Source: Nocardia sp. NBC_01329 (GTDB taxonomy: Bacteria > Actinomycetota > Actinomycetes > Mycobacteriales > Mycobacteriaceae). From it: a DNA stretch of 64,000 bases. The position numbers and the translations under genes are program-made. The notes below the pieces were generated by a model that was not told the origin of the DNA, searched no databases, and worked only from the letters and a program-made list of their open reading frames with translations. The DNA lies in contig NZ_CP108381.1 in assembly GCF_035956715.1 (NCBI RefSeq), positions 3,814,001 through 3,878,000 on the forward strand. The letters are read 5' to 3'. Within the stretch, counting starts at the first letter, position 1. Each line of letters opens with the position of its first letter. This document shows positions 34,621-42,737 of the stretch, piece after piece.

Positions 34621-36396
34621 TCAGTCCGGCCGGTGCCCGGGCACCCGGTCGGCACCCATCCCCAACCGCTCCGGAGCATGCATCCGGACGAAGGCCCGGC
34701 GCACTCCCGGGGATGTAGGAGTACAGCGGCTGACCAGCGCCATCGTCCCGAAGGCCAGCGGGACCGCGACCGCCGCCGGGTAGCCGAGGAGTGCCGCGGG
34801 CCAACCGCCCGCCAAGTCGTCGGAGACACCACCCAGCACCGAGACCAGAGTTGCCGCACCCGCCACGATTCCACCGGCCGCCAGTCCGGCTGCCGCACCC
34901 GCCGCGGTGAGACCCCGCCACCAGATGCCCAACACGAGTAGCGGGCACAATGTCGCGGCCGCGAGCGAGAACGCCAGACCCACCGTGCGGGACAGATCCA
35001 GGGAGACCACGCCCAGCGACAGTGCCAGTGGTGCCGCGCCGGCAACCACCGCCGCGACCCGGAAATCACGGATCCGCCCGCGCAGCACATCCGTACTCAG
35101 CACACCCGCGATACTCACCACCAACCCCGACGAGGTGGACAGGAAGGCCGCCATGGCCCCGGCCGCGACCAGCGCCGCCAGCAACTGCCCCGGCAACCCG
35201 GCCAGGGCCGACGAGGGCAGCAACAGCACTGCCGCGTCGGAGGTTCCGGTGATCAGCAACTGCGGTACGTAGAGCCGGGCGAAGACACCGAGCAGCACGG
35301 GAAACAGATAGAAGGTCCCGACCAGCGCGATCACCGCGACCGCCGTGGACCGGGCCGCCCGGCCGTCGCGGTTGGTATAGAACCGCACCAGCACATGGGG
35401 TAATCCCATGGTTCCCAGGAAGGTCGCGATCATCAGCGAATACACCTGATATCGCGGATGCGGTCCGGCGAAACCGCCACCGGGGAGCAGCCAGTGCGCG
35501 CCGTCGGCCGGAGCTCCGGCCACCACCGGCACCGCCGCGCCCGGTTCGAGTACGAGCCGGGTGTCCCGGTCCAGTTCGTGGGTGCCCGCCGACAACAGCA
35601 CCGGGCCGGCCACCGCACGATCGTCCAGGACGCCGTGGACCGCCGCCCACTGAGGAACGGCCAATTGCACAACGACCGGGGTGGTCACCTCGACCGTGGT
35701 CTGTTCGCGCACCGTCGGTGGCGCCGACGCGCCGAGTTCACGATCCCCGTCCGGCCGGTCGGCGGCGAAGAAATGCACCAGCAGAACAAGGGCCGGCAAC
35801 GCCACGGCGGTCAGTTTCAGCCAGTACTGGAAAGCCTGGACGAGAGTTATCGACCGCATTCCCCCGGACACGACATTGGCCACCACGATCACCGCCACCG
35901 CCACCGCACCCACCCACCCGGGCACGCCGAGCAGAATCCGCAGTGTGAGTCCGGCACCCTGGAACTGCGGGATCACATACACCGCGCACACCAGCACCAC
36001 CACCACTGCGGCGAGCCGACGCAACTGCGGCGAACCCCACCGGAACTCGGCGAAATCGGGCACGGTGTAGGCGCCGGAGCGCCGCAGCGGTGCCGCCACG
36101 AAGAGCAGCAGCGCCAGATATCCCGCGGTGAAACCCACCGGGTACCACAGCGCGTCGGCACCGTATTTGGCGATCAGCCCGGCCACGCCGAGAAACGAGG
36201 CGGCCGAGAGATATTCACCGGAGACCGCGGCCGCGTTCCAGCGTGGTCCCACACTGCGGGAGGCCACCAGGAAATCGGAGGTCGTCCGTGCCCAGCGCAC
36301 CCCGTATACCCCGAGGACCACGGTCGCCAGCGCCGCCGCGAGCAGCGCCGCCACGGTCAGACCGGAGGCGCTCACCACCCCGGCCCGCGCATCCAC
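34621..36396 (-). CDS. Second SSS-family symporter with a large soluble insert
   Basis: A 591-residue symporter related to the ActP-type protein next to it (VSGEYLSAASFLGVAGLIAKYG; GGMRSITLVQAFQYWLK; LGTMGLPHVLVRFYTNRDGRAARS). It has about 13 membrane segments. Between the segment ending LPALVLLVHFFAADRP and the one starting YQVYSLMIATFLGT it carries some 100 hydrophilic residues, roughly 215-315, far more than the first symporter has there. This extra part may face outwards and bind ligand. It is probably translated after the small membrane gene 27 bases upstream and the LytTR regulator. The substrate is probably a carboxylate, by family. Confidence 0.88.
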   Translation of the reverse strand: MDARAGVVSASGLTVAALLAAALATVVLGVYGVRWARTTSDFLVASRSVGPRWNAAAVSGEYLSAASFLGVAGLIAKYGADALWYPVGFTAGYLALLLFVAAPLRRSGAYTVPDFAEFRWGSPQLRRLAAVVVVLVCAVYVIPQFQGAGLTLRILLGVPGWVGAVAVAVIVVANVVSGGMRSITLVQAFQYWLKLTAVALPALVLLVHFFAADRPDGDRELGASAPPTVREQTTVEVTTPVVVQLAVPQWAAVHGVLDDRAVAGPVLLSAGTHELDRDTRLVLEPGAAVPVVAGAPADGAHWLLPGGGFAGPHPRYQVYSLMIATFLGTMGLPHVLVRFYTNRDGRAARSTAVAVIALVGTFYLFPVLLGVFARLYVPQLLITGTSDAAVLLLPSSALAGLPGQLLAALVAAGAMAAFLSTSSGLVVSIAGVLSTDVLRGRIRDFRVAAVVAGAAPLALSLGVVSLDLSRTVGLAFSLAAATLCPLLVLGIWWRGLTAAGAAAGLAAGGIVAGAATLVSVLGGVSDDLAGGWPAALLGYPAAVAVPLAFGTMALVSRCTPTSPGVRRAFVRMHAPERLGMGADRVPGHRPD

Positions 36397-36423
36397 TGTC
36401 TCGTCTCCCCCGGCGTGCCCCGC

Positions 36424-36792
36424 TCAATCACCGGTGAGCTCGAGGAAATCGTTCTCGTTGCGCTCGGACAATCGCAGGTATACCCGGCCGGTGAGCCAGA
36501 GCAGCGGGTAGGCGGCCCCGCCCAGCACCAGCCACGGCAACCGGATTCCCAGGACCACGGTCTCGGCCACCGCTGTGACGCCGAACAGCAGTGGCAGCGC
36601 CGCGAGGAGCAGGGCGATCACCAGCCCACAGCTCAGGGCGAGTCCCAGTTGCGCGCGGATCAGCCCGCCGATCAGGGCCTCCCCGATCTCGGTCTGCTCG
36701 GCGACCTCCACCCGGGTCCGGACCCGGCGCGCGCCGCGACGTTCGGCGAGCACCACCCGCCGGCGCGGGAGTCTCGGCGCGGGGCCGCTCAT
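36424..36792 (-). CDS. Small two-helix membrane protein, probable partner of the second symporter
   Basis: A 122-residue protein. The first 40 residues are basic (RLPRRRVVLAERRGARRVRTRVEVAEQTEIGEAL), then two membrane segments (LGLALSCGLVIALLLAALPLLFG; LPWLVLGGAAYPLLWLTGRVYLRL) and an acidic tail. Its place before an SSS symporter and its C-terminal pattern recall DUF485-type partners, but the similarity is too low to assign that family. It overlaps the LytTR gene by 4 bp (ATGA) and precedes the symporter by 27 bases. Confidence 0.75.
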   Translation of the reverse strand: MSGPAPRLPRRRVVLAERRGARRVRTRVEVAEQTEIGEALIGGLIRAQLGLALSCGLVIALLLAALPLLFGVTAVAETVVLGIRLPWLVLGGAAYPLLWLTGRVYLRLSERNENDFLELTGD

Positions 36793-37541
36793 CGCCGGTC
36801 CGACGCCGGATGCGGTCCGTGTACCAGCCGCTGTTTGAGTTCACGCACCTGCCGCCGGCTCACCGGCAGTTCCACCCGTTGCGCCCCGCGCAGGCAGACC
36901 AGCGTGCCCGATCCCACCGTGCGCAGACCGGTCACCCGGCCGAGCGCCACCAGATACGACCGGTGGACCCGCAGGAAATCCTCGTGCCAGCGTTCCTGCA
37001 ACGCCGAGAGCGGGATACGCACCAGATGGGAGCCGGTATCGGTGTGCAGCCGGGCGTAATCACCCTCGGCCTCCACCCAGTTCACCTGCGACCGGTGCAC
37101 CAGTGTGGTGACACCGCCCAGTTCGACCGGGATGACCTCGTGACTCCCGCCCGGGTCCGATCCCGGATCCGGTTCGGCGCGGGCACGGCGCTCGGCGATC
37201 CGCCGCACGGCGGCGGCCAGGCGCTGCTGCCGCACCGGTTTCAGCAGATAGTCGACGGCGCCCAGATCGAACGCGGCAATCGCGTGATCTTCGTGCGCCG
37301 TGACGAAGACGATCGCCGGTGGGTTCACGAATTCGGCGAGGACACCCGCCAGTTCCATACCGTCCAGGCCCGGCATGTCGATATCCAGGAAGACCGCGTC
37401 GGCCCCGTGCGCGCGCAATATCCGCAGCGCACCGGTCGCGTCGGCGGCGCCGTGCAGTTCGGTCACCACAGGCTCGGCGCGCAACAGATAGAGCAGCTCG
37501 TCCAGCGCCGGCCGCTCGTCGTCCACAGCGAGCACCCGCAT
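36789..37541 (-). CDS. LytTR-family response regulator
   Basis: A 250-residue regulator. The receiver domain (residues 1-120) has the acidic pair VDDE, phospho-acceptor D53 in AVFLDIDMPGLDG and the lysine in VDYLLKPVRQQRL. The C-terminal LytTR DNA-binding domain covers about 140-243 (VNWVEAEGDYARLHTDTGSHLVRIPLSALQERWHEDFLRVHRSYLVAL). It heads an operon with the small membrane protein and second symporter, and is the likely partner of the LytS-type kinase at 31183. Start: the ATG follows GGAAGGG; a GTG directly before it is an alternative. Confidence 0.92.
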   Translation of the reverse strand: MRVLAVDDERPALDELLYLLRAEPVVTELHGAADATGALRILRAHGADAVFLDIDMPGLDGMELAGVLAEFVNPPAIVFVTAHEDHAIAAFDLGAVDYLLKPVRQQRLAAAVRRIAERRARAEPDPGSDPGGSHEVIPVELGGVTTLVHRSQVNWVEAEGDYARLHTDTGSHLVRIPLSALQERWHEDFLRVHRSYLVALGRVTGLRTVGSGTLVCLRGAQRVELPVSRRQVRELKQRLVHGPHPASDRR

Positions 37542-37624
37542 CACGCCAGACCCTTCCTGCACCTTCGACTCGGATCATCGTAGTCATCGAGTCCGGGGCA
37601 CGGGTCCGGTACCTGCCGTTCCGG

Positions 37625-38086
37625 TCAGGATCCGAGCTGGTCCATGCGTCGCTGCATCTCCGCAGGCTCGATATCTTCGACGTGGGTGGCGACGGTCCAC
37701 TGATGACCCCACGGGTCCACGAACGCAGCCGTCCGGTCGCCGTAGAACTGGGTCTCCGGGGCGCTGATCTCGGTGGCGCCCCCGGCGAGCGCGGCGGCGT
37801 GGGCAGCATCCATATCCGGGACATAGACGTAGAGGTTGACCGGAGTACCGCCGATCGAATGTGGATCCCGGAATGCCATATCCGGGGCCGGGTCGCCGAG
37901 CATCAGCACCGAATTGCCGATCAGGAGCTCACAGTGCATGACGGTGCCGTCCGGACCCGGGATCCGCATCCGCTCGGTGGCCCCCAGCACCCGTTTGTAG
38001 AACTCCACCGCGTCCGCGGCGCCGGCGATCGCCAGACCTGGGGAAATAGTGGGATAGCCTTCGGGAACGGGCGGGACATCGGACAT
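37625..38086 (-). CDS. VOC-superfamily (glyoxalase/PhnB-like) protein
   Basis: A 153-residue protein with the paired beta-alpha-beta-beta-beta fold. Segments ISPGLAIAGAADAVEFYKRVLGATERMRIPGPDG, VMHCELLIGNSVLMLGDPA and ETQFYGDRTAAFVDPWGHQWTVATH are typical of PhnB-like members (28-kDa phage/3-demethylubiquinone type). Enzyme activity cannot be inferred from sequence. The ATG follows GGAGG by seven bases. Confidence 0.88.
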   Translation of the reverse strand: MSDVPPVPEGYPTISPGLAIAGAADAVEFYKRVLGATERMRIPGPDGTVMHCELLIGNSVLMLGDPAPDMAFRDPHSIGGTPVNLYVYVPDMDAAHAAALAGGATEISAPETQFYGDRTAAFVDPWGHQWTVATHVEDIEPAEMQRRMDQLGS

Positions 38087-38177
38087 CACAGGACCTCCGG
38101 TCTCGGAGCGGTCATCGGATATCTCCGAGCTTATGCCCCGCCCCTACCCGCGGTGGTGGACGAACACGACCCGACGG

Positions 38178-39125
38178 TCAGCCGCCCCAGCTGACGTTGG
38201 TCTCGATGACCTGACGCAGCACCGTCGAGGTTCGCGGGTCGCGGTAGATCTGGTGACCGCCGATCGAGATCGATCCCGCGACCGGAAGCGGCAGCCCGAG
38301 ATCCACCGTGATATCGCCGCTACCCTGCATCGCGTAGTCCTCGATATCGAGAGTGCCGGCCTCGTTCGGGAGGTCCCAGATATTCGATTTCGGCGTCTGG
38401 GTGACGTCGAGCCGGATGGACAACCGGCCGCCGTCACGGTCCACCAATGTGGCGGTGGTGACCTGATCGAGGTCGACGCCACCGCCGACGGTCTGCTGGA
38501 CCCGCCACACCGCGCCTTCCCCGACGGGTTCGTCGGGAAAGGTGACGGACCGGTAGACCGCCTGATAAAAAGCCTGTTCCAGGGCTGCTCGGGCCGAATT
38601 CGAGGTATCCGGGGCGGGGGCCAGGCGCAACGCGGTGATACCGCCGAGTTCGCTCATCTCGAAACCGGCATGCGTACCGTCGGCAGCGGTCAGTGCCTCC
38701 GACAGTGCCGGGTCCGGGGTCGTCACCGAGCCCAGGGTGAGCTCCACTCCGCCGGAATCGGCGGTCGCGGTCATCGGGATGGTCAGCGACGGACTGGAGA
38801 AGTCGCGTAACTGCTGGGAATCGATCTGCTGCTGGATGTGGTGGTCGGTGCGCAGCGTCACCGCCTGGATCGTGCCGTTGTAGTAGGAGGGCCGCAGCAT
38901 CGACCGGGGCTCCGCACCGGGATCCACGGTCGTGACCACAGCGGCGGCGATCGGCACCGTGACCTCGTTACCTATCCCCAGCGGTTCGGTGCCGTCGGCC
39001 TCGGCCCCCGAGTCGCCGCCGTCGCCGCAACCGGAACCGAAAGCGGTGAGCCCTACCGCGAGAACCACCATCAGCACTCTGGACCTCGCCAGGCGGGGCG
39101 TGGGAAACGAACACAACACCGTCAC
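38178..39125 (-). CDS. Putative lipoprotein of unknown function
   Basis: A 315-residue precursor. The GTG start gives a basic n-region (RLARSR), a hydrophobic core (VLMVVLAVGLTAFGS) and a cysteine followed by GDGGDSG, so this is probably a lipoprotein although the residues before the Cys (FGSG) are not an ideal lipobox. The mature part is beta-rich, with a repeated EVT/TVPI style, and has no domain I recognise. TAGGCT lies seven bases before the GTG (plus-strand 39133-39138), so the mRNA is probably leaderless. It is transcribed away from lspA, whose product processes lipoproteins. Confidence 0.75.
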   Translation of the reverse strand: MTVLCSFPTPRLARSRVLMVVLAVGLTAFGSGCGDGGDSGAEADGTEPLGIGNEVTVPIAAAVVTTVDPGAEPRSMLRPSYYNGTIQAVTLRTDHHIQQQIDSQQLRDFSSPSLTIPMTATADSGGVELTLGSVTTPDPALSEALTAADGTHAGFEMSELGGITALRLAPAPDTSNSARAALEQAFYQAVYRSVTFPDEPVGEGAVWRVQQTVGGGVDLDQVTTATLVDRDGGRLSIRLDVTQTPKSNIWDLPNEAGTLDIEDYAMQGSGDITVDLGLPLPVAGSISIGGHQIYRDPRTSTVLRQVIETNVSWGG

Positions 39126-39300
39126 GCCCGACAGCCTACGAGGCGTACCTGAGCGTGGGCTGGGACATCGCGGGAACTTCCGGCAAGGGCCCCGGACGCT
39201 CGCGGCGTCCGGTCGCGACGCGCCGGGACGACCGGCCCGGCCGGGTACGCGCGGGTGCCCACGGTACTGCGCCGATGCACCTCGAGAGATGATGGTCGGC

Positions 39301-40083
39301 GTGAGTGAGGACCGGCCTACGCCAGAGCAGGACCCCGACGACCGCCCCGGCGGGACCGGAGCGCCGCCCCGGCAGCGGCTACGGCTACTGCTGCTGGTCG
39401 CCGCGACGCTGTTCGCGCTCGACCTGAGCACCAAAGTGCTGGTGGTCGCGCGGATACGGCCCGGCGAACCGGTTTCCGTCATCGGCGACGTCGTAGAACT
39501 CGTCCTGGTACGCAATGCGGGCGCGGCGTTCTCCATGGCCACCGGTATGACCTGGCTGCTGACCCTGGTCGCGGCGGCGGTGGTGATCGGGGTGCTGCGT
39601 ATCGGCCGCACCCTGCGCTCGCCCCTGTGGGCCATCGGTCTCGGCGGGGTCCTCGGCGGTGCGCTCGGCAATCTGATGGACCGGCTGTTCCGCGCACCCG
39701 GGCCGCTGCAGGGTCATGTGGTGGACTTCGTCTCGGTCGGCTGGTGGCCGGTATTCAATGTGGCCGATTCGGCGATCGTCTGCGGGGCGATCCTGCTGGT
39801 GGCGTTGACCGTCTTCGGTTTCGAACCGGACGGCTCCCGGTACAAGGACAAGGCCGCCGCGGAAACGGCTACCGCGAGCGAACCGGCCGCGGATGCCGAA
39901 CCGGACCCTGCCGAGGACCCTCGGCCCGGCCGGGACAGGTCCACCGGCGACTCCGCGCCGGAGAACACGGTGCCGGAAACCGCCGGCGACGCGACCGCGC
40001 GCACGCCGACCGGGAACGGCACGACCCCGAGCGATGTCATCGACAAAGCCGCCACCGCCGACGGCAAGGAGACCGCCGCATGA
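39301..40083 (+). CDS. lspA: Signal peptidase II (lipoprotein signal peptidase)
   Basis: A 260-residue membrane protease that removes lipoprotein signal peptides after lipid attachment. Four membrane helices lie at about 28-50, 80-98, 108-125 and 152-173. The catalytic aspartates are in ALGNLMDRLF (D127) and VFNVADSAIV (D156), and VLVRNAGAAFS is the third conserved block. The C-terminal 80 residues are hydrophilic (Ala, Glu, Thr, Asp) and extend beyond the family's usual end. The start is uncertain: GTG 39301 fits homologues best, ATG codons at 39289 and 39292 are alternatives. It overlaps rluD by 4 bp. Confidence 0.94.
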   Translation: MSEDRPTPEQDPDDRPGGTGAPPRQRLRLLLLVAATLFALDLSTKVLVVARIRPGEPVSVIGDVVELVLVRNAGAAFSMATGMTWLLTLVAAAVVIGVLRIGRTLRSPLWAIGLGGVLGGALGNLMDRLFRAPGPLQGHVVDFVSVGWWPVFNVADSAIVCGAILLVALTVFGFEPDGSRYKDKAAAETATASEPAADAEPDPAEDPRPGRDRSTGDSAPENTVPETAGDATARTPTGNGTTPSDVIDKAATADGKETAA

Positions 40084-41006
40084 GAGAGACCAGGACGATG
40101 CCCGTCCCCGACGGGCTGGACGGGATGCGGGTGGATGCCGGACTCGCCCGGCTGCTCGGCCTGTCCCGGACCGCGGTCGCGGCACTGGCCGAGGACGGTT
40201 CGGTACAACTCGACGGCTCACCCGCCGGGAAATCCGACCGGCTCACCGCCGGTGCCTGGCTCGAAGTGGTGTTCCCCGAACCCCGGCGCGAACTGAGCAT
40301 CGAAGCCGAGCCGGTGGAGGGTATGAAGATCCTCTACGCCGACGACGATATCGTCGCCGTCGACAAACCGGTCGGCGTCGCCGCCCATACCGGGGTGGGG
40401 TGGAGCGGACCCACCGTCGTCGGCGGACTGGCCGCCGCCGGCTACCGGATCTCCACCTCCGGCGCGCACGAACGTCAGGGCATCGTGCACCGCCTCGACG
40501 TCGGCACCTCCGGCGTGATGGTGGTGGCGCAGTCCGAACACGCCTACACCGTGCTCAAACGCGCGTTCAAACAACGCACCGTGGACAAGCGCTACCAAGC
40601 CCTGGTCCAGGGCCACCCCGACCCCAGCAGCGGCACCATCGACGCACCCATCGGCCGCGCCCGAGGCAACGACTGGAAATTCGCGGTCACCTCCGACGGC
40701 CGACCCAGCGTCACCCACTACGACACGGTGGAAGCGTTCCAGGCGGCGAGCCTGCTCGATATCCATCTGGAAACCGGCCGCACCCATCAGATCCGGGTGC
40801 ATTTCTCCGCTATCCGCCACCCGTGCTGCGGTGACCTCACCTACGGTGCCGACCCCCGGCTCGCCGAACGTCTCGGATTGCAGCGTCAGTGGCTGCACGC
40901 CCGATCGCTGGGCTTCCAGCACCCCGCGGACGGCCGCTACCTGGAGATCACCAGCGAGTACCCCGACGATCTCACGAACGCGCTGCGCGTCCTGCGCGAC
41001 GCGTGA
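40080..41006 (+). CDS. RluA/RluD-family 23S rRNA pseudouridine synthase
   Basis: A 308-residue enzyme that converts uridines in 23S rRNA to pseudouridine. An S4-like N-terminal domain (GMRVDAGLARLLGLSRTAVAALAEDGSVQLDG) precedes the catalytic domain with the aspartate in IVHRLDVGTSGVMVVAQ and with HLETGRTHQIRVHFSAIRHP. The ATG at 40080 overlaps the lspA stop, and the lspA-rluD pair is conserved in Actinobacteria. The specific target uridine (RluD would be helix 69) is not certain. Confidence 0.93.
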   Translation: MRETRTMPVPDGLDGMRVDAGLARLLGLSRTAVAALAEDGSVQLDGSPAGKSDRLTAGAWLEVVFPEPRRELSIEAEPVEGMKILYADDDIVAVDKPVGVAAHTGVGWSGPTVVGGLAAAGYRISTSGAHERQGIVHRLDVGTSGVMVVAQSEHAYTVLKRAFKQRTVDKRYQALVQGHPDPSSGTIDAPIGRARGNDWKFAVTSDGRPSVTHYDTVEAFQAASLLDIHLETGRTHQIRVHFSAIRHPCCGDLTYGADPRLAERLGLQRQWLHARSLGFQHPADGRYLEITSEYPDDLTNALRVLRDA

Positions 41007-41704
41007 CCCGCATGCCCGAGGCACCCGCACCGCCCCGGCCCCGCCGCACCGGCCGGGGCCTGGCGTTCGGTGCCGCCGCGGCCGCGTGCGGTGTGTTCGT
41101 ACTCGCGCTCGGCTATCTGATCCCGCCCGCCGAGGCCGTCGTATCCACCGACCGCCTCGGGCCCGACCAGGGCGAGCCCGTCACCGAATATCTCGACCGC
41201 GCGCGCGAAACACTGACCGGTCCGGACGACGGCGACCGGTGGGCGCTGGTGTCGTTCACCGAATACCGCCCCGCCGCCGTCCTCCGCGAACGAGTGGGCG
41301 GAATCCGCGTCGGACAGGCGCTCTATCAGGTGCCACTGCCGCGCGTCGCGACCCCGCTGATAGCGGTCCAGACGCCCGATTCCGATACCGCCCTGCGGCG
41401 CTCCGGCACCGACGCCGCCTGGCAACTGGCCGATCGGCGCCGCTATGTCACCGCCGAACGCACCGCCCGAATCCTGGACGTGGCCATCGCGCGCCTGCGC
41501 GACGACCGTGCCTGCTCCCCCGGAGTCGTCGTCCGCGCCCCGCTGTCCCGGCTCCGCGAACTCGCCGGCCGCCCCGGAATCCGCGCTGTCCAGGCCCTAC
41601 CGGCCGACGCCGTAGCCGGACGATTCGCCGTCGAGCCCCTGCTCCCCGACAGCAGCGACCCCGTCGGTCCCCGGCCCGACGACGGCCCGATCCCACCGGC
41701 CTGA
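41003..41704 (+). CDS. Membrane-anchored protein of unknown function
   Basis: A 233-residue protein. After a short proline- and arginine-rich cytoplasmic start comes one membrane helix (LAFGAAAAACGVFVLALGYLIPP, about residues 20-42). The rest would lie outside, with no recognised domain; CSPGVVVRAPLSRLRELAGRPGIRAVQALPADA is the best-conserved-looking stretch. The GTG at 41003 overlaps the pseudouridine synthase stop (GTGA), which makes three consecutive genes with 4-bp overlaps; an ATG at 41012 is an alternative. It ends directly against the PhzF gene, with no gap. Confidence 0.8.
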   Translation: MTRMPEAPAPPRPRRTGRGLAFGAAAAACGVFVLALGYLIPPAEAVVSTDRLGPDQGEPVTEYLDRARETLTGPDDGDRWALVSFTEYRPAAVLRERVGGIRVGQALYQVPLPRVATPLIAVQTPDSDTALRRSGTDAAWQLADRRRYVTAERTARILDVAIARLRDDRACSPGVVVRAPLSRLRELAGRPGIRAVQALPADAVAGRFAVEPLLPDSSDPVGPRPDDGPIPPA

Positions 41705-42523
41705 TCAGAAATCCAGGCTCACCACACCGTCCAGATATCGGCGGCACCGCCCGGTCAGCAATACCCGATCACCTGCCAGTTCGACCCCCAGCGCCCCACC
41801 CCGCCGCGACAACTGCCGCGCGGTCAGCCGAGTGCGGCCCAGCTCGGCACACCACAGTGGTGCCAGCTGCGCATGCGCGGAGCCGGTGACCGGATCCTCC
41901 GGCACCCCGACCCCGGGCGCGAAGAACCGCGAAACGAAATCCACCTCGTCACCGCGGGCCGTCACCACCACACCCCGCTGCACCTTCGGAAAAGCGCTCA
42001 ATGTCGGCGCCAGCTCCCGGACCTGCCGCTCGCTGTCCACCACCACGACCACATCCGCCCCGGAATACACTCGCACCGGCTCCACTCCCAGCGCCGCCAC
42101 CAACGCCGCATCCGGTTCGGCCGGGACGGATTCGACCACGGGCAGATCCAGCACGTACTCGTCGTCATCGGTGCGATCCACCCGCAACCAGCCACTGTGG
42201 GTGAAGAAGCTCACGCAATCCTCCCCGGGCTGGATATCGCAGAGAATATGCGCCGCCGCCGCCAGCGTGGCATGCCCGCACATCACCACCTCGGTCATCG
42301 GCGTGAACCAACGCAGGTGATAAGCGGGCCAGCGCCCCGGCGGCGGGCCGGCCTCCGGGGGGAGCCGCGATGTGTAGAAGGCTGTCTCGGCGAGATTGTT
42401 CTCCTCGGCCAACTGTTGCAGCACGGTATCGGGCAACCACGTGGGCAACGGCATCACCGCGGCCGGGTTCCCGGAGAACGGTGCGTCGGCGAACGCGTCG
42501 ATCTGGTGCAGCAGAACCTCCAT
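41705..42523 (-). CDS. PhzF-family isomerase
   Basis: A 272-residue protein of the PhzF/diaminopimelate-epimerase fold. Family marks are the N-terminal QIDAFADAPFSGNPAAVMPLP, the catalytic glutamate in EENNLAETAFY, MCGHATLAAAAH, and GVPEDPVTGSAHAQLAPLW. In phenazine producers PhzF isomerises DHHA, but most family members have unknown substrates and there is no phz cluster here. TACCTT (plus strand 42530-42535) lies six bases before the ATG, a leaderless pattern. The 214 bases upstream, up to the P-type ATPase stop, show nothing else. Confidence 0.93.
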   Translation of the reverse strand: MEVLLHQIDAFADAPFSGNPAAVMPLPTWLPDTVLQQLAEENNLAETAFYTSRLPPEAGPPPGRWPAYHLRWFTPMTEVVMCGHATLAAAAHILCDIQPGEDCVSFFTHSGWLRVDRTDDDEYVLDLPVVESVPAEPDAALVAALGVEPVRVYSGADVVVVVDSERQVRELAPTLSAFPKVQRGVVVTARGDEVDFVSRFFAPGVGVPEDPVTGSAHAQLAPLWCAELGRTRLTARQLSRRGGALGVELAGDRVLLTGRCRRYLDGVVSLDF

Positions 42524-42737
42524 GCCACGAAGGTACTCCAGGCGTGAATAAAACCGTCTCCCAACGTAATCCAGGCGTTTCGGGCCCGGTTCGGGACGGA
42601 CGGGGCGAACCGGATCGGTAGCGCGACGGGCGGTGCGGGGAGGGATCGGCCCGGGAAAGCCTTATGTGGGCTCGCTCATGGAGAGCGTCGCGTCGGCCGC
42701 TCGCGAAGACAGGAGGCACGGCCCTCGCAAACGCCGG

